In this document: piece after piece, positions 19,380 to 29,655 of the stretch
Layout of the letters: each line of letters begins with the position of its first letter
Position numbering within the stretch: position 1 is the stretch's first letter
Source of the DNA: Gnetum montanum
Taxonomy: Eukaryota; Streptophyta; Gnetopsida; Gnetales; Gnetaceae
Reading direction: 5' to 3'
Assembly: GCA_015680685.1 (NCBI GenBank)
Contig: MNCI01004743.1
Span: forward strand, 151,420-186,587
DNA length: 35,168 nt
Translations under genes and position numbers: made by a program
The notes under the pieces: model-generated
Database searches by the model: none
What the model was told of the DNA's origin: nothing
The model's input: the letters and a program-made list of their open reading frames with translations, nothing else

Positions 19380-19826
19380 TCAAAAAAAAAAAAAAACCTT
19401 AAAATACTTACTTATTTTAGCTTCTAATTTCCCCTTAAAAATGCTCATTTTTAATGTCTTTGAGGAGCCTTCTTTTTCTTGAAGAGTCTTTCTCTTCCTT
19501 GATGCTTTTTCTTTTCTAACAGTTCTAGAGGTGCTCTCCAAAATTGCCTCCTTCCTTGCTTTGACATATTTGCTTATTTTCTTTCTAGGTTCTTCAATGC
19601 TTTTAGACATTGAAGATTCTACTTCCTCTTTAGTCTTTGATGCTAATGTCAAATGATCATCACCTTTGATGTTGTAAGATGACATTAGACTTCCCAAGTG
19701 TTTGGATAGTGGGGGCCTAAAGTATACTTTTGAAGCAACATTAGTTTTCTTTTCTCTAATATGGGAAAACAAAGTGACCATTATTTTTAATCTAAAATAA
19801 AAATCAAAATTGAGCCTCTTGCTCAT
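19380..19826 (-). pseudogene. Longest minus-strand open segment of the unrecognised gene
   Basis: 148 open codons with balanced composition at first, then strongly Lys/Glu/Ser-rich (EEVESSMSKSIEEPRKKISK and RKEKASRKRK). The downstream end runs into a poly-A/T tract read as Phe, which is not real coding. The charged tail with a bipartite basic cluster suggests a nuclear protein, by inference only. Neighbouring minus-strand segments appear to continue the same protein. Confidence 0.45.
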
Positions 19827-21065
19827 AGTATTCTTCTTTACTTTTTTATATTCTTGAGGTTGTTTTCTATCTCCTTGACTACCCCTTGATAGATCATCGG
19901 TGTCTAGTTGGCTATCCTTCCTTGAAACATTGCTTGGTATAACTTGTACAACCTCCTAGGAGCTAATTTACATTTTCTCCAATCTTGTTGCAGAAGAGGC
20001 TTTCTATGAATAAAGGAAAAATATTTTTCAAATCTTCGTTATTCCCTTTGTTGGAATTGATAGTATTTCTCTTTTACAAACCTATCCATGTTTCAACTAT
20101 TGATAAAAAATCAAGCTTTGTGCTATCAATCTTGATTCCTCTTTTTGAGAAGCCTAACTAATACCTCAATGTAGTAGATCCCAAGTGATCACTTGTTTTT
20201 GGTCTACAGAAACTACAAAAATTATCTTATTTGTAGCATAACTCTTAATCAACCCTACAGATTCTTATACACTAGGGTAGTGGTGCTTTAAACCTAAATC
20301 ACATAGAATACCTACCCTATCAAACCATCTAAAATACTTAACTTCTTCATCCTCAAAAAGTTACTTTTGGGTACTTTATGCCTTACTAGTGGACCTCACC
20401 TCATATCCCTCTACTTCTTCCATGATGTTAATGAATTTGGTATCATCACTATTTATTTGACTTGCAAATAAGCATGAATCCTCATTAGCAAAATTCTTTC
20501 TCCTTAAAGCCAAATATCTAAGGTAATCTTTTGAGCTTTTATTTTTTATCTTTTGGCCTTAGGATGATCCTTGACCCCTTTGACCACTTTGCATTTTTAT
20601 CTTGGAATTCATTACAGAATGTATGAAGCCACCTTCTATTTTCACATTCTCTTCAAAATCTATGCATTTTTAGACTTTTTTCTTATGCATCAAATTGGAA
20701 CGTCACCTAAGGTCTTCAATTTCAATGTTGCGATAGGTCTTACAATAGATTTTGAAGGAATTCCATATGATCAGGGCTTTGGATGTCTAGATCATATAAA
20801 TTTCTAAAGTTGGTATCATTAGGCAATAAAGACTAACTTTCTTTTAGCTTCAAATATTTTTCAACTCACCTCTCAAAAAAAATTTAAGTGCCTGGTGGAT
20901 TAGACATTGCTTAGATTGTTTGCATTTATAATAGCAATGTGCTATTGGCATTGAACTACTGATATTCCCTTCACTCCCAAAGATTTTCTAGGTGCTTCCT
21001 ATATATTAGGACATCCTTTGTTAGGTATTTAATATTTGACCTAGCTCAAAGATGATTTTTGTGAG

Positions 21066-21371
21066 CTATGTAGAAAATCTAGGAAGGATAATCTCTAAAG
21101 CCTGTAGGACCACTTCTTCTTCTAGTCTTGTCCATATCACCTCTTGAAAGTATGTGATGCAATCTTTTAGGAATTCTGTGGCTCCTTTCCTTGTCCATAG
21201 ATTTGGAAGAATTAGTGTCTTATCCCTAAAAAATAGTTTACTTATGTTTGGACTAAGCTTTATTTGCTTTTTTTTTTCTAGAATACTTCTTTCATCTACA
21301 AGATAGAAGTACATTGGCTCAATTACTAGTAGCTTAGATGCTATGGTATCCTTGAAAAATAAATACAAACT
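21066..21371 (-). pseudogene. Candidate second exon of the unrecognised minus-strand gene
   Basis: About 100 open codons follow AATATCAG, a possible splice acceptor (21379-21372). The peptide is mixed and not low complexity (NLWTRKGATEFLKDCITYFQ, EVVLQALEIILPRF), so it looks like genuine former coding sequence. It has no ATG at its start, which fits an internal exon. The splice phase with the proposed first exon does not match exactly, so that link is weak. Confidence 0.4.
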
Positions 21372-22729
21372 CTGATATTAAAAGTAGAGTTAAACGTTAA
21401 AACCTTGTATCATTTCTATGTTAAAAAAACTTAACATTAACTTTATATGCTTTACATCATTTTTCCTTGCTACTTTGATGTGGTGTGTCAAATTTAATTT
21501 TGGCTTTATACATCATCAACCCTTGACATTTGGCAAAAACTCCTAAGTGAGAAATCTTAGTTTTGAAGTTCCATGTTAAAAGAATCTACACAAGGTGTTG
21601 AAACTCAAATAGATGTTTGGCAAAAATTTCTAACTTGGGAATCCTATGTCACTCTTTTTGACACATGGCATCATATTTTTTGACATAGCATTTAACATCC
21701 ACTTTTGATGTTTCATGTCAAAAGTCACTTTTGATGCACAAATGCTTCACTTCTACCATGTTGAAACCTCACGTTGAGTTCAACTTGCATCGTGTTCTTT
21801 GTGGTCCAAAACCCCAAAAATCAAATTGTTTTATGATTTTGGAGAAAAAATTGCAAATATATTCATGAAAATATCAAATTTCCTACAATTTTACTTATTT
21901 TATCTAATATATTTGTTAGATTTGGCTACAAACAACATGAAATTTTAAGATTTGTTATCCTAGCCATAATGTTATATAAAACACTATAGTAGGGATGTTA
22001 AATCTTTAAATCTTGTCAAATTTCATTCTAAAATATACATAAAAGCTCTAGATTTTATGCGTCCTTAGTTTATTGGAAACATAAACTATGAAATCAATGC
22101 ATGCATTTAATTTCTCATCAAATCTAAGAAAATGTTTAAAACATTTAAAATCTAAGCAACGTGCTAGGGTTCTTTATCCCCATCATAAAATCGAACTAAA
22201 ACATTATATTTTTAGCTTAAATCTACTATAAACTACTAGTCAACATCAAATTTAAGCTTTATGGTCTAATACCTAGCTAAATTTTCTAGAATCTTGGCAA
22301 ATTCTAAGACTTCCATCACCATAATGCTACAATAATAGTAAAATTAGATAAAAGTTTCTAACTAGGGTTTGAGTAACTTACATTTCAGCTAAGGAAATCC
22401 CCTACTATTGCTAGCTTGGCTTTTTGTTCCTTGCTTGCCATTGCTACTATCACTTGCCATGTTGTTTTTTGTAAGTTCTTGCTACATTGTTACTTTCAAG
22501 TACTCATGCATCAATTCTCAAAAGGACCGAATGCAAATGAAAGCTTATGTACCTAACGTTTCCCCTACATGTTGTTTTTAGAATGAAGAAATGATGTGTG
22601 TACTTTGGCTTTTGACATTTGTCTTTTTTTTGATGTTGCTTGTTTATTTTTTATGTTTTCATTCCCAAATAGTAAATTTGATCCTCTGATTTTGGTCTAG
22701 GAGAACATTTCTACTTATCTAAAGTCCTT

Positions 22730-23935
22730 ATTGAAACCTTTGATCTTGAGTAACCCTACAAGTTACGTATGTAAAACTCAATATTTTCCTTTCCTTGACT
22801 TACTATCAAATTTAGCTTCTCTTACATCTTCTTTAGATGTCACTAGGGATGAACTCATACCTCAATCATTCCTCTCTTTCTTGGACTAAGATCCCCTCTT
22901 AATTAATGATCGACTGATCAATCTTCCCATGTTGAGTTATAAAGCTGAACAAAAGATCCTTCAACTTAGTGCTCTTCTTTCTCTAGACCTTCATGAATCT
23001 ATTCTAGTAACTTTATAGAAGCATTTAATTTCTTTCACTTGGGATGTAGTAGTATGCTCGGATTAGATCCAAAGCTTGTTTAACATAACATCATCATGGA
23101 AGAAGGTTCCAAACTTGTTAAAGAAAAGGTCAAGAAAATTCGTCTTGCTATAGCTCTTGTTATAAAAGAAGAGATAACAAAACTCTTCAATGCTAAATTC
23201 ATCCATCCTATTAACTATTCTAACTAGGTTTCTAACATGGTTGTAGTTCCTAGGAAGAATGGTGATATTTGCATCTACATTGATTTTCAAGACCTTAATA
23301 AGATCACTCTTAAGAATGACTTTCCTTTACTTAATATTGATTAGCTAATCCATTCTATAGTTGGCCATGCTTTTCTATCCTTCATGGATGGGTTTTTTTG
23401 GCTATAACCAAATCCAAATAAATCTAGGACACCAACACTATACTACATTCATAATTCTTTGGGGAACACTTTTCTACATCAATATGCCCTTTGGTCTCAA
23501 AAATATTGGATCTACCTACCAACATGTCATGACTTTTATCTCTAAAGACACGAAGTTTAATATGGTTAATGACTATATTAATGACTTGACCATCAAGTCT
23601 ACCTTAGCTAGTAATCATGCTTCTAACTTAGAGCAAGTTCTAATCCTATAACAATTTTAACTTGCATCTCAATCCTAATAAGTGCATTTTGAGGTCCTTA
23701 TGAGCAAGATGTTGGATTACCTTGTCTCTCAAGATGATATAACTATTAACATTGACAAAGTCAAAGCCATCCTAGATCTCACATCTCCTAAGGACATTCA
23801 ATGTATGTGTTTCCTTCAAGGCTTTCTTCAATCAATCTACTATTTTATTTGCAACCTTACTGATCACTTTCATTCTTTAAATCATTTGCTTTGTAATTCT
23901 ACATCTTTAATCTCAAATGAGGAGTTTTAAAAGGC
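22730..23935 (+). pseudogene. Reverse transcriptase of element B
   Basis: A linker (FLDLLSNLASLTSSLDVT, about 22790-22845) leads to GLDPKLV (about 23058-23080) and EEGSKLVKEKVKKIRLAIAL. RT blocks follow: NAKFIHPINYSN and VVVPRKNGDICIYIDFQDLN (23240-23300), then FMDGFFGYNQIQIN (about 23380-23420), WGTLFYINMPFGL (about 23460-23500) and YINDLTIKS (about 23572-23598). After a frameshift come DDITINIDKVKAILDLTSPK (about 23733-23792) and the thumb. The catalytic YxDD reads Y-I-N-D, so the first Asp is lost, unlike element A. Typical Tat RT order and spacing are kept. Confidence 0.85.
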
Positions 23936-24297
23936 CTTTGATTCTATTAAAGAATCCTTAACCACCTCTTTAATTCTGCATCCACCATTATTCTATCAAC
24001 CCTTCTATCTTTACTTTTTCAAGTATAATGATTTCATCTCTACTATGGTTTCTCAATGATGAGAAGATGGAGTTTATCTTTCTATATACTACATAGCTCA
24101 TCCCTTTTGAAATTTTGAGACTAGATCTTTTAATATTGAAAAGTCTTATCTCGAGACATGATCTTCTAAATGCTAAGGTATTTTTTATCTACAAAGATAA
24201 CATTCTCAAATTTATGGTTAATAATCCTTCTAACAATCATCACTTAGCTTGTTGGAAGACTTTTCTCATAGAGTTTGATCTTTCTTTACTATCTTAA
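23936..24297 (+). pseudogene. First (gypsy-type) RNase H of element B
   Basis: KAFDSIKESLTTSLILHPP (about 23931-23990) is the RT-RNase H connection. The later text, YYIAHPF, NFETRSFNIEKSYLE (about 24090-24155) and HHLACWKTFLIEFDLS (24241-24290), corresponds to the YxSR...YxxxEK...LxxWxxxLxEFD pattern of the native gypsy RNase H. Catalytic residues cannot be assigned reliably through the frameshifts. It directly follows RT and precedes the second RNase H. Confidence 0.65.
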
Positions 24298-24369
24298 CAA
24301 TTGATCAAAGATCAAGTTATAGATAATCTTATCTATTCTTCTGGAACAACTAATGTTATGCATAGGTTA

Positions 24370-24790
24370 CAACTTGATATAAGAGATTTAGATGTTATCT
24401 TTTATTTTGATGGAGCACACACATCTCTTGGATCTAATGTAGCTTGTTTCCTTATTATTTCTAATAAAAACATTCTTTATTAGGGTTACAAGCTTGATAT
24501 TCCTTGCACTAATAATGTTGTTGAATATGAGGCTTTCATACAAAGTCTCTTGCTAGCTTTACAATATCAAGTCAAAACCATTACTATTTATGGTGATTCA
24601 TAGCTCATCATAAATCAAGTTAATAGTGACTATGATCGTAAGGCTCTCTACTTGGTTCCTTACCTTCAAATAGCTAAGAAGCTTATCTTTTCATTTTCTG
24701 CTTATACTTTGAGCCATGTCCCTCATTTTGAGAACATGCTAGTTGATGCATTGGTAATTTTTGTCATCCACGGTAATTCTTTCACTATGC
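24370..24790 (+). pseudogene. Second (archaeal-type) RNase H of element B
   Basis: The frame reads DLDVIFYFDGAHTSLGS (24388-24438), then CTNNVVEYEAFIQSLLLALQ (24507-24566), then ITIYGDS followed by a stop, then LIINQVNSDYDRKAL, and finally HVPHFENMLVDALV (about 24717-24758). All four catalytic acids of RNase H can be placed: Asp of FDGA, Glu of NNxxE, Asp of GDS and Asp of VDALV. They are retained although the frame is broken by stops at 24481 and 24601. A second RNase H between the native one and integrase is diagnostic of Tat elements. Confidence 0.8.
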
Positions 24791-25049
24791 AAGATCAACT
24801 TGTTCAATCCATTTGCTTGACACCTATCATGAAATCTTCTAATGTGTTGATAAAAACTATCAATGTGGAAAATGATAATTAGCAATAAGCAGATCTTTTT
24901 CACTACCTTACAATTGGGGATACTTCTAGTCATGTTATGTTTGCTTAGAAAAATGCCTTGCATAAATGTAATTGGTAATTTTCTTTGTTTATTTTCTTCT
25001 ATAGGTGTTCTTCTACATTATCTTAGTCCTACAAAGTCTAATATAGTTC

Positions 25050-26090
25050 ATGTTTAGGTTCATGTAGAAGTTTGTTGAGGACACTTAGGTTCACATTTCC
25101 TAGTTGGTTACATAATTTCTCTAGGCTATTGGTGACCAACCTTAGATAAAGATGCTTATTACCTCATTAAAACATGTGATACTTGTCAATGACATAATTC
25201 TCTCATTCTTACTACTTTCCAAGAGCCTAATATGTCTTAGATCATATGGCCCTTTCGAAAATCGGGTTTAGATATGACTGGTGTCATTAACCCTTCTTCA
25301 TCTACTAGGCATCAGTTTATTCTAACTACTATGAAATATTTTACTATGCAGATAGAAGCCATTCCTTTGTGTTCCATTAAATCCCATGCTATTTGACTCT
25401 TCATCCTTGATTACATCATAGCTCTCTTCAACATACCTCTCTAACTTGTAATTGATAACAAACCTTAGTTTAAAAGTAAGGAGGTAGTTGATTTCTATTT
25501 CACATATCACATTACTCAATCCTTTTCATCATATTTCTTTCCTTAATTTAATGAACAAGCTAAATCTACTAATAAAATTCACATACACATTCTTTGCACC
25601 ATGACCAATAAAACCCACCTTAACTAGTACATAAAGCTATCTCATGTCCTTTGGGTTTATCATACCAAGGTCTTTATAGGTATTGTTCATACTTCCTACT
25701 TCTTAACCTATGGTTTTGAGGTGATCTTACAAGTTAAGCCTCATATCCCATCTCTTTTTATTACTATGCATAATTGGTGTTTAGATTAGGACCACAATAG
25801 TATGTAATACATTAAGTTGGATCTTCTTGAAGAACTTTAGCAAGCTACTCTTCGTCATCTATGTGAGTATCAAGAAAATATTCAACATCATCATTTTAGA
25901 AATGTTCAAGTCAGATAAATCCATGAAAGTGATCTAGCACTTCATTTTTTGAACTCTAGAGACACAAAGTTCTCTCCCAACTAGTAGAACTCTTTCTTGG
26001 TGGTTCAATATTTGCAAAATGGTGCCTATATCCTATCTAAATTGGAAGAATGCTAGTTTCTAAATCTTGTTAATAGGAGCTTTCTCAAGC
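25050..26090 (+). pseudogene. Integrase of element B
   Basis: Integrase inserts the cDNA into the genome. The zinc-binding part reads EVC, stop, GHLGSHFLVGYIISLGYW (about 25069-25130) and later CDTCQ (about 25172-25188), the HHCC pattern. The catalytic core reads GLDMTGVI (about 25267-25290), IEAIPL, then VIDNKP (about 25450-25465) and FNEQAKSTNK (about 25548-25577). The first two catalytic Asp positions are present, but the final Glu of the GQAExxN motif reads Lys. A C-terminal part with LEEL and HESDLALHFLNSRDTKFSPN follows. No chromodomain is seen, as expected for Tat. About a dozen stops interrupt it. Confidence 0.85.
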
Positions 26091-26201
26091 ACTAATACAT
26101 GTAGTCAAGGAATAGCACTAAACTTGTTAACTTCTTGAGATTGAATGATAGCTCCTCTAGTAGCACTGTATTTTTCTACTACAGCTTTTCATTACTACGT
26201 T

Positions 26202-26261
26202 AACTTTGTTGTTAACTTTGCTGTTAAATTTGTTGTTAACTTTTCTGTTAACTTTTTTTTT
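26202..26261 (+). repeat. 12-bp minisatellite
   Basis: Five near-perfect tandem copies of AACTTTGTTGTT just after the integrase region; the last copy runs into a T tract. Confidence 0.85.
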
Positions 26262-26359
26262 ATTATACTTTCTTTTAGTAATTGCCCTCTCTAGTTCATA
26301 TTCTTCTATTTATTTATTTTCTTCTTTCCTATGCTATCTATCCTTTTCTACTCTATGTG

Positions 26360-27170
26360 CTATATGCAACTAGTGAAGCTTTTGAGGGAGTCAATTCTCA
26401 TGGCTTCATGTGAGGGTATGATTGAGCATATTATTGAGTGGAATAGGGATGGGTTACTTTGCCATATATATAGCATTATTTTCAGCCATATAGTGTGTAG
26501 GATTTAGCCATTCCCTCCTTCTATGACATAGCATCATCCTCATGATAGGTGTATGGGTGATATCCTCTTTTCTTATCTTTGTTTTTTATTTTTTTCTTTC
26601 ACATACTATCATTTCTACTCTTCTTGTACTATACCTTTCTATTCTTCCTCTCATCTCCTCTACTCATTTATTTTGATTGCTCTCTATATTCAACATTAGT
26701 AAGGCTGAATGAGTATCTCTTTCTTGATTTAGTAAGGGAGTGTTGACTATAGAGTGATGTAAGGAGTGTGATCTACATATGAGTGAGGTAAAGGAGAGGT
26801 CTACTCTAAGGATTTATTCATGTCCCACTTCTATGAAACAGCACCCCATCGTTGGTGTATTGGTGATGCCCCTAATATGATTTTTCTATTTTTTATTACT
26901 TTCTTTTTTTTTTGCTTTTTTCTATATCCTTATCTTCCTCTATCTCTTTTTCTTTTCATGCTCTATATTGGTGAGGCCTAATGAGTGTCTCTGCTTTACT
27001 CTAGTCAGGATGTGATTGACAGGACTGCGTGGGTTAGGGAATGCTTTATCTTCATTTGTATGTTTTTTTTCTAGGATCTAGCCATGCCCCACTTCTGTGG
27101 TATAGCACTCTAGCATAGGTGTATTGGTGATATCCTAGACTTTCTCCTCCTATTCTTCCACTTCTTTAAT
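26360..27170 (+). repeat. Three tandem repeats of about 265-310 bp in the element B 3' UTR
   Basis: AGGATTTAGCC-like words start at 26499, 26809 and 27073 (spacing 310 and 264). Each is followed by CCCACTTCTATG-like, ATAGCA, then GGTGTATTGGTGAT and a pyrimidine-rich stretch. Upstream in each unit is GTGAGGCCTAATGAGT-like sequence. Variable 3' UTR tandem repeats are known in Tat/Ogre elements and have been linked to satellite DNA birth. Confidence 0.8.
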
Positions 27171-27241
27171 TCTCTTGCAGGTACCTACTAGCTTGTGTAT
27201 TTTCTTAATGGATTCTCCTTTAGCTTTTTAATAGTATCCAT

Positions 27242-27254
27242 CAAGAGAGGATAA
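27242..27254 (+). other. Polypurine tract of element B
   Basis: CAAGAGAGGATAA lies directly before the TGTTGTATCC start of the 3' LTR. It is the expected primer for plus-strand DNA synthesis and fixes the LTR border. Confidence 0.75.
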
Positions 27255-28050
27255 TGTTGTATCCACTTTGAACTTTTTTTAGCATGTTAGAGACTTGGGT
27301 ACACTCTATGGATTTTTAGCACTTGAAGCCATTTTTAGTAATCTAGATTTGATGTCTTGCATTATTTGTAGCATTGTTTCTAGTCTTCTATCTTCAGCTC
27401 ATGAGAAATGATGTCTTGCATCATTTGCCATGTTATTTCAAGTATACTTCTAGTTTTGATGTTCAATGTTAACTTCAGCATTGATTTTATTTTTAGATTA
27501 TGATGTCTTACATAAAATTAGGTTTGACTTCTCACATCAGATTTTTAAAGTTTTTGGCATTAGTATCATCTTTAACATTTGATGCCAACTTTTATCTTTA
27601 GCTTTTGACATCTTACATTAAATTAGTTTTGAGATCTTGTGTTATATTTTCAACGTTTAGTGTTAAACTTATTTTTGATGTCTGACATTAGCTTTTGTCT
27701 TTAGCTTTTGATGTTGCATGCGAGAATTTTAATGTCCAATGTCAAACTTTGCTTTTTTCATCATTTTTTCTATCTAAAACTTTCTAGAAGTTTTCAGAAG
27801 ATTTTGTGGATCCCACTACTTTATTCCTACATGGTCTACAAGGTATTTTCAATTGATATATAGGAGGATACCTTAAAAAGTAAAGGGGTTGACATCTATA
27901 ATGATCCAAATAGCAGTTCAACTTTTTAGATGTTCAAAACTTAACAACACTTTGCCTCCAAGAGATACAATATTTATTTCAACTCTTTTTTACTTTTTCC
28001 TCTCTTCCCTTGCTCACATATTGTATTCCCTTTAATGAAATGTTAATAAG
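27255..28050 (+). repeat. 3' LTR of element B
   Basis: Starts TGTTGTATCCA after the polypurine tract and follows the 5' LTR through GACTTGGGTACA, the GATGTC repeats and CTCTTCCCTTGCT. Relative to the 5' copy it contains about 110 extra bases (around 27815-27930), including a hairpin. Its right end is uncertain within about 20 bases, and no target duplication was confirmed. Confidence 0.75.
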
Positions 28051-28547
28051 GCAATTATGTTGATTCATGTACATTTACAGAGACCCATTCATATCCTCAT
28101 TTATGCATCTCAAGATGTGTTGACGTAGGTATGTCAATGCTTATGCAATCATTGCCTATGTAAATACACACATCCATCACATTTGTGGTATATTTTATCA
28201 TTTCCTTAGCTGAACTCTTGCAGTTTCTTCCCATATAAGTTTGAATAGTTTTCCCTTTGAGTTCCCATAGTGTGGATTCAAGTGTTTGTATGATATTTTA
28301 TTCAAGTGCATATGTACTTTCACACATTTGCATCGGTGGGAATAAAATTGAGATTTTTTCTATCCATTGCAACACTTAGATTAACATAACTTTACTTTTC
28401 AATAATTTAATTTCTTATCATTAAGTAATTAATATTATCATTTTTAAGAAACATGAGTACGACCACTTCAAGTAGAATATATTTACACTTTATTATCCTA
28501 GTAGTGAATACTTGGTACACCCAGTTGTAGTTACTTGGTATCCTAGT
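28051..28547. other. Unassigned spacer between elements B and C
   Basis: No coding similarity, repeat or promoter was recognised. It may be pre-insertion host DNA or part of a longer LTR of element C. Confidence 0.35.
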
Positions 28548-28912
28548 AATGTTAGTATATGTTTAGGATGTATACAAAAAGTGGAAATAGATAATTCATG
28601 TTTAGGCAAGTTAGTTAATTAAGTATTTGATTATTTAGTTAATTTAAATAAAAAAAATTAATTTACTTAATTATTTAGTAAGTTAGAAAATAATAAAAAG
28701 TATAAAAATAAATATCTTGTACCTTAGTCCCACTTAATCATATGCATAGATTAATATAAGGATTGATTGTGAAGATAATGACTAAAAATTACACATTTCA
28801 CCATCTAGAAATATTGGTCACTTAGGTAAATAAGATCCAAGAATTTGACCAGATCATACATATATGCTAGTGATTCATAGGGTTAGGCATAGGAATTACT
28901 TGATGCTCATCA
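28548..28912 (+). repeat. Candidate 5' LTR of element C
   Basis: The right end is well placed: CTCATCA (28906-28912) is followed after one base by a tRNA-Asp-like primer site. The left end is a guess at TGTTAGTATATG (28548), because no partner LTR lies in the window. The segment is very AT-rich, with repeated TTATTTAGTTAATTTA-like words at 28630-28690. Confidence 0.4.
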
Positions 28913-28913
28913 T

Positions 28914-28931
28914 TGGTGCCATTGTTGGGGA
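28914..28931 (+). other. Primer-binding site of element C (tRNA-Asp type)
   Basis: TGGTGCCATTGTTGGGGA differs from the common plant gypsy site TGGCGCCGTTGCCGGGGA only by four transitions. It lies one base after an LTR-like CA end, and the following ACTTTG also fits the usual context. Confidence 0.8.
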
Positions 28932-29655
28932 CTTTGTTTAGCTAAGTTTGCTAAGTATTAGTAGACAATGAACTCATATAAAGTTATTGCAAGGAGTGAA
29001 TAACATATTATTTTTCATACAAAATAATAATAAGAATATTTTATTAGTGCACACTCTATTAAAATAACTAAGATAACTTCTTCTCACAAGAATGATTCAC
29101 TACCACCTATTGATGATTCCATTCAACAACATGACTGATTTAAAAGGACTACTAGTGAGAAACCTCAATAGTTGAAAGTGTTCTATGCATATATTGATTT
29201 CTACTATCTATATTTTGCTTTCATCCTCTATCAGGATGAATGACTATGTTGAAGGGATTTGGAGGGAAACATTTTGTTACCTTCCGATCACTATGTTCCA
29301 TCAATGCTTATGGAAAATCTCATGAAGCTATGGCTTGAGTCATTAGACCTAGATTATGAGGTAATAGGCCATATCTCTAGAGATTATTAGGTAATAGACA
29401 CTAAGCTTGGAAAAGATCTCAATATCATTATTTCAATAGTCACAAAAAAAGAACCCTGAATTTCAAATAGGGTAATCTCAACATCAAGATCCTCCATCTT
29501 TGGGTGAGAAAGAGATACTTCACCAATGATTATAATTAGCCTTGGTTGATAACCAAGTTGAGGGAAGAATAGGATCGATAGTTAGGATAACCTTAAGGAA
29601 AAGATCTCCAAAACATTCATCAAAAGGAAAATAAAAAGAAAAATCAAAGGACCAT
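28932..29655 (+). other. Leader of element C
   Basis: No domain recognised. Broken plus-strand reading (PPIDDSIQQHD; later MKLWLESLDLDYEV) may be an N-terminal gag extension. Confidence 0.35.

Larger units (their letters stand above)
18000..22460 (-). pseudogene. Unrecognised, apparently multi-exon gene remnant on the minus strand
   Basis: Reading the minus strand downward, coherent protein pieces follow one another. A possible first exon at 22460-22382 (MASDSSNGKQGTKSQ) ends at a GTAAGT donor. Next is 21371-21066, about 100 residues including LLVIEPMYFYLVDERSIL and FLKDCITYFQEVIWTRLEEE. Then YLALRRKNFANEDSCLFASQ and KYFRWFDRVGILCDLGLKHH (about 20525-20280), WIGL (about 20070), and 19826-19380, Lys/Glu-rich with a basic RKEKASRKRK cluster like a nuclear signal. 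Then RRALKHEAKRLHSTLPSILE (about 19260-19200), and a possible coiled coil near 18540-18430 (QEIEVLAIKHANTNARLLDS). GTAAG donors occur near 19282 and 18220. Stops and frameshifts break it. I do not recognise the family; it could be a host gene fragment or a transposon-borne protein. Confidence 0.5.
17640..22680. other. Nested insert or extra segment between protease and RT of element B
   Basis: Element B similarity stops after about 17583-17640 and resumes by about 22730, with linker that reads into RT. The 5 kb between shows no plus-strand retrotransposon domain. It carries coherent coding remnants on the minus strand (see 18000-22460), a small palindrome at 17693-17767, and blocks rich in GATGTC/GACATC words at 17860-17995 and 21470-21790, like the element B LTR repeats. 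No clear terminal repeats or target duplication were found, so a nested transposon and an element-borne extra gene are both possible. Confidence 0.5.
12398..28050 (+). mobile_element. Ty3/gypsy element B, Tat lineage, with nested insert
   Basis: Direct repeats at 12398-13090 and 27255-28050 enclose, in order, gag (from 14153), protease, RT, RNase H, a second archaeal-type RNase H and integrase, all on the plus strand. A polypurine tract ends at 27254. Two RNase H domains between RT and integrase, large size, and a long repeat-bearing 3' untranslated region are marks of the Tat group (Ogre/Grande/Retand relatives). About 5 kb between protease and RT (17640-22680) does not fit the element and carries opposite-strand coding remnants. 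The element is inactive. Confidence 0.85.
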
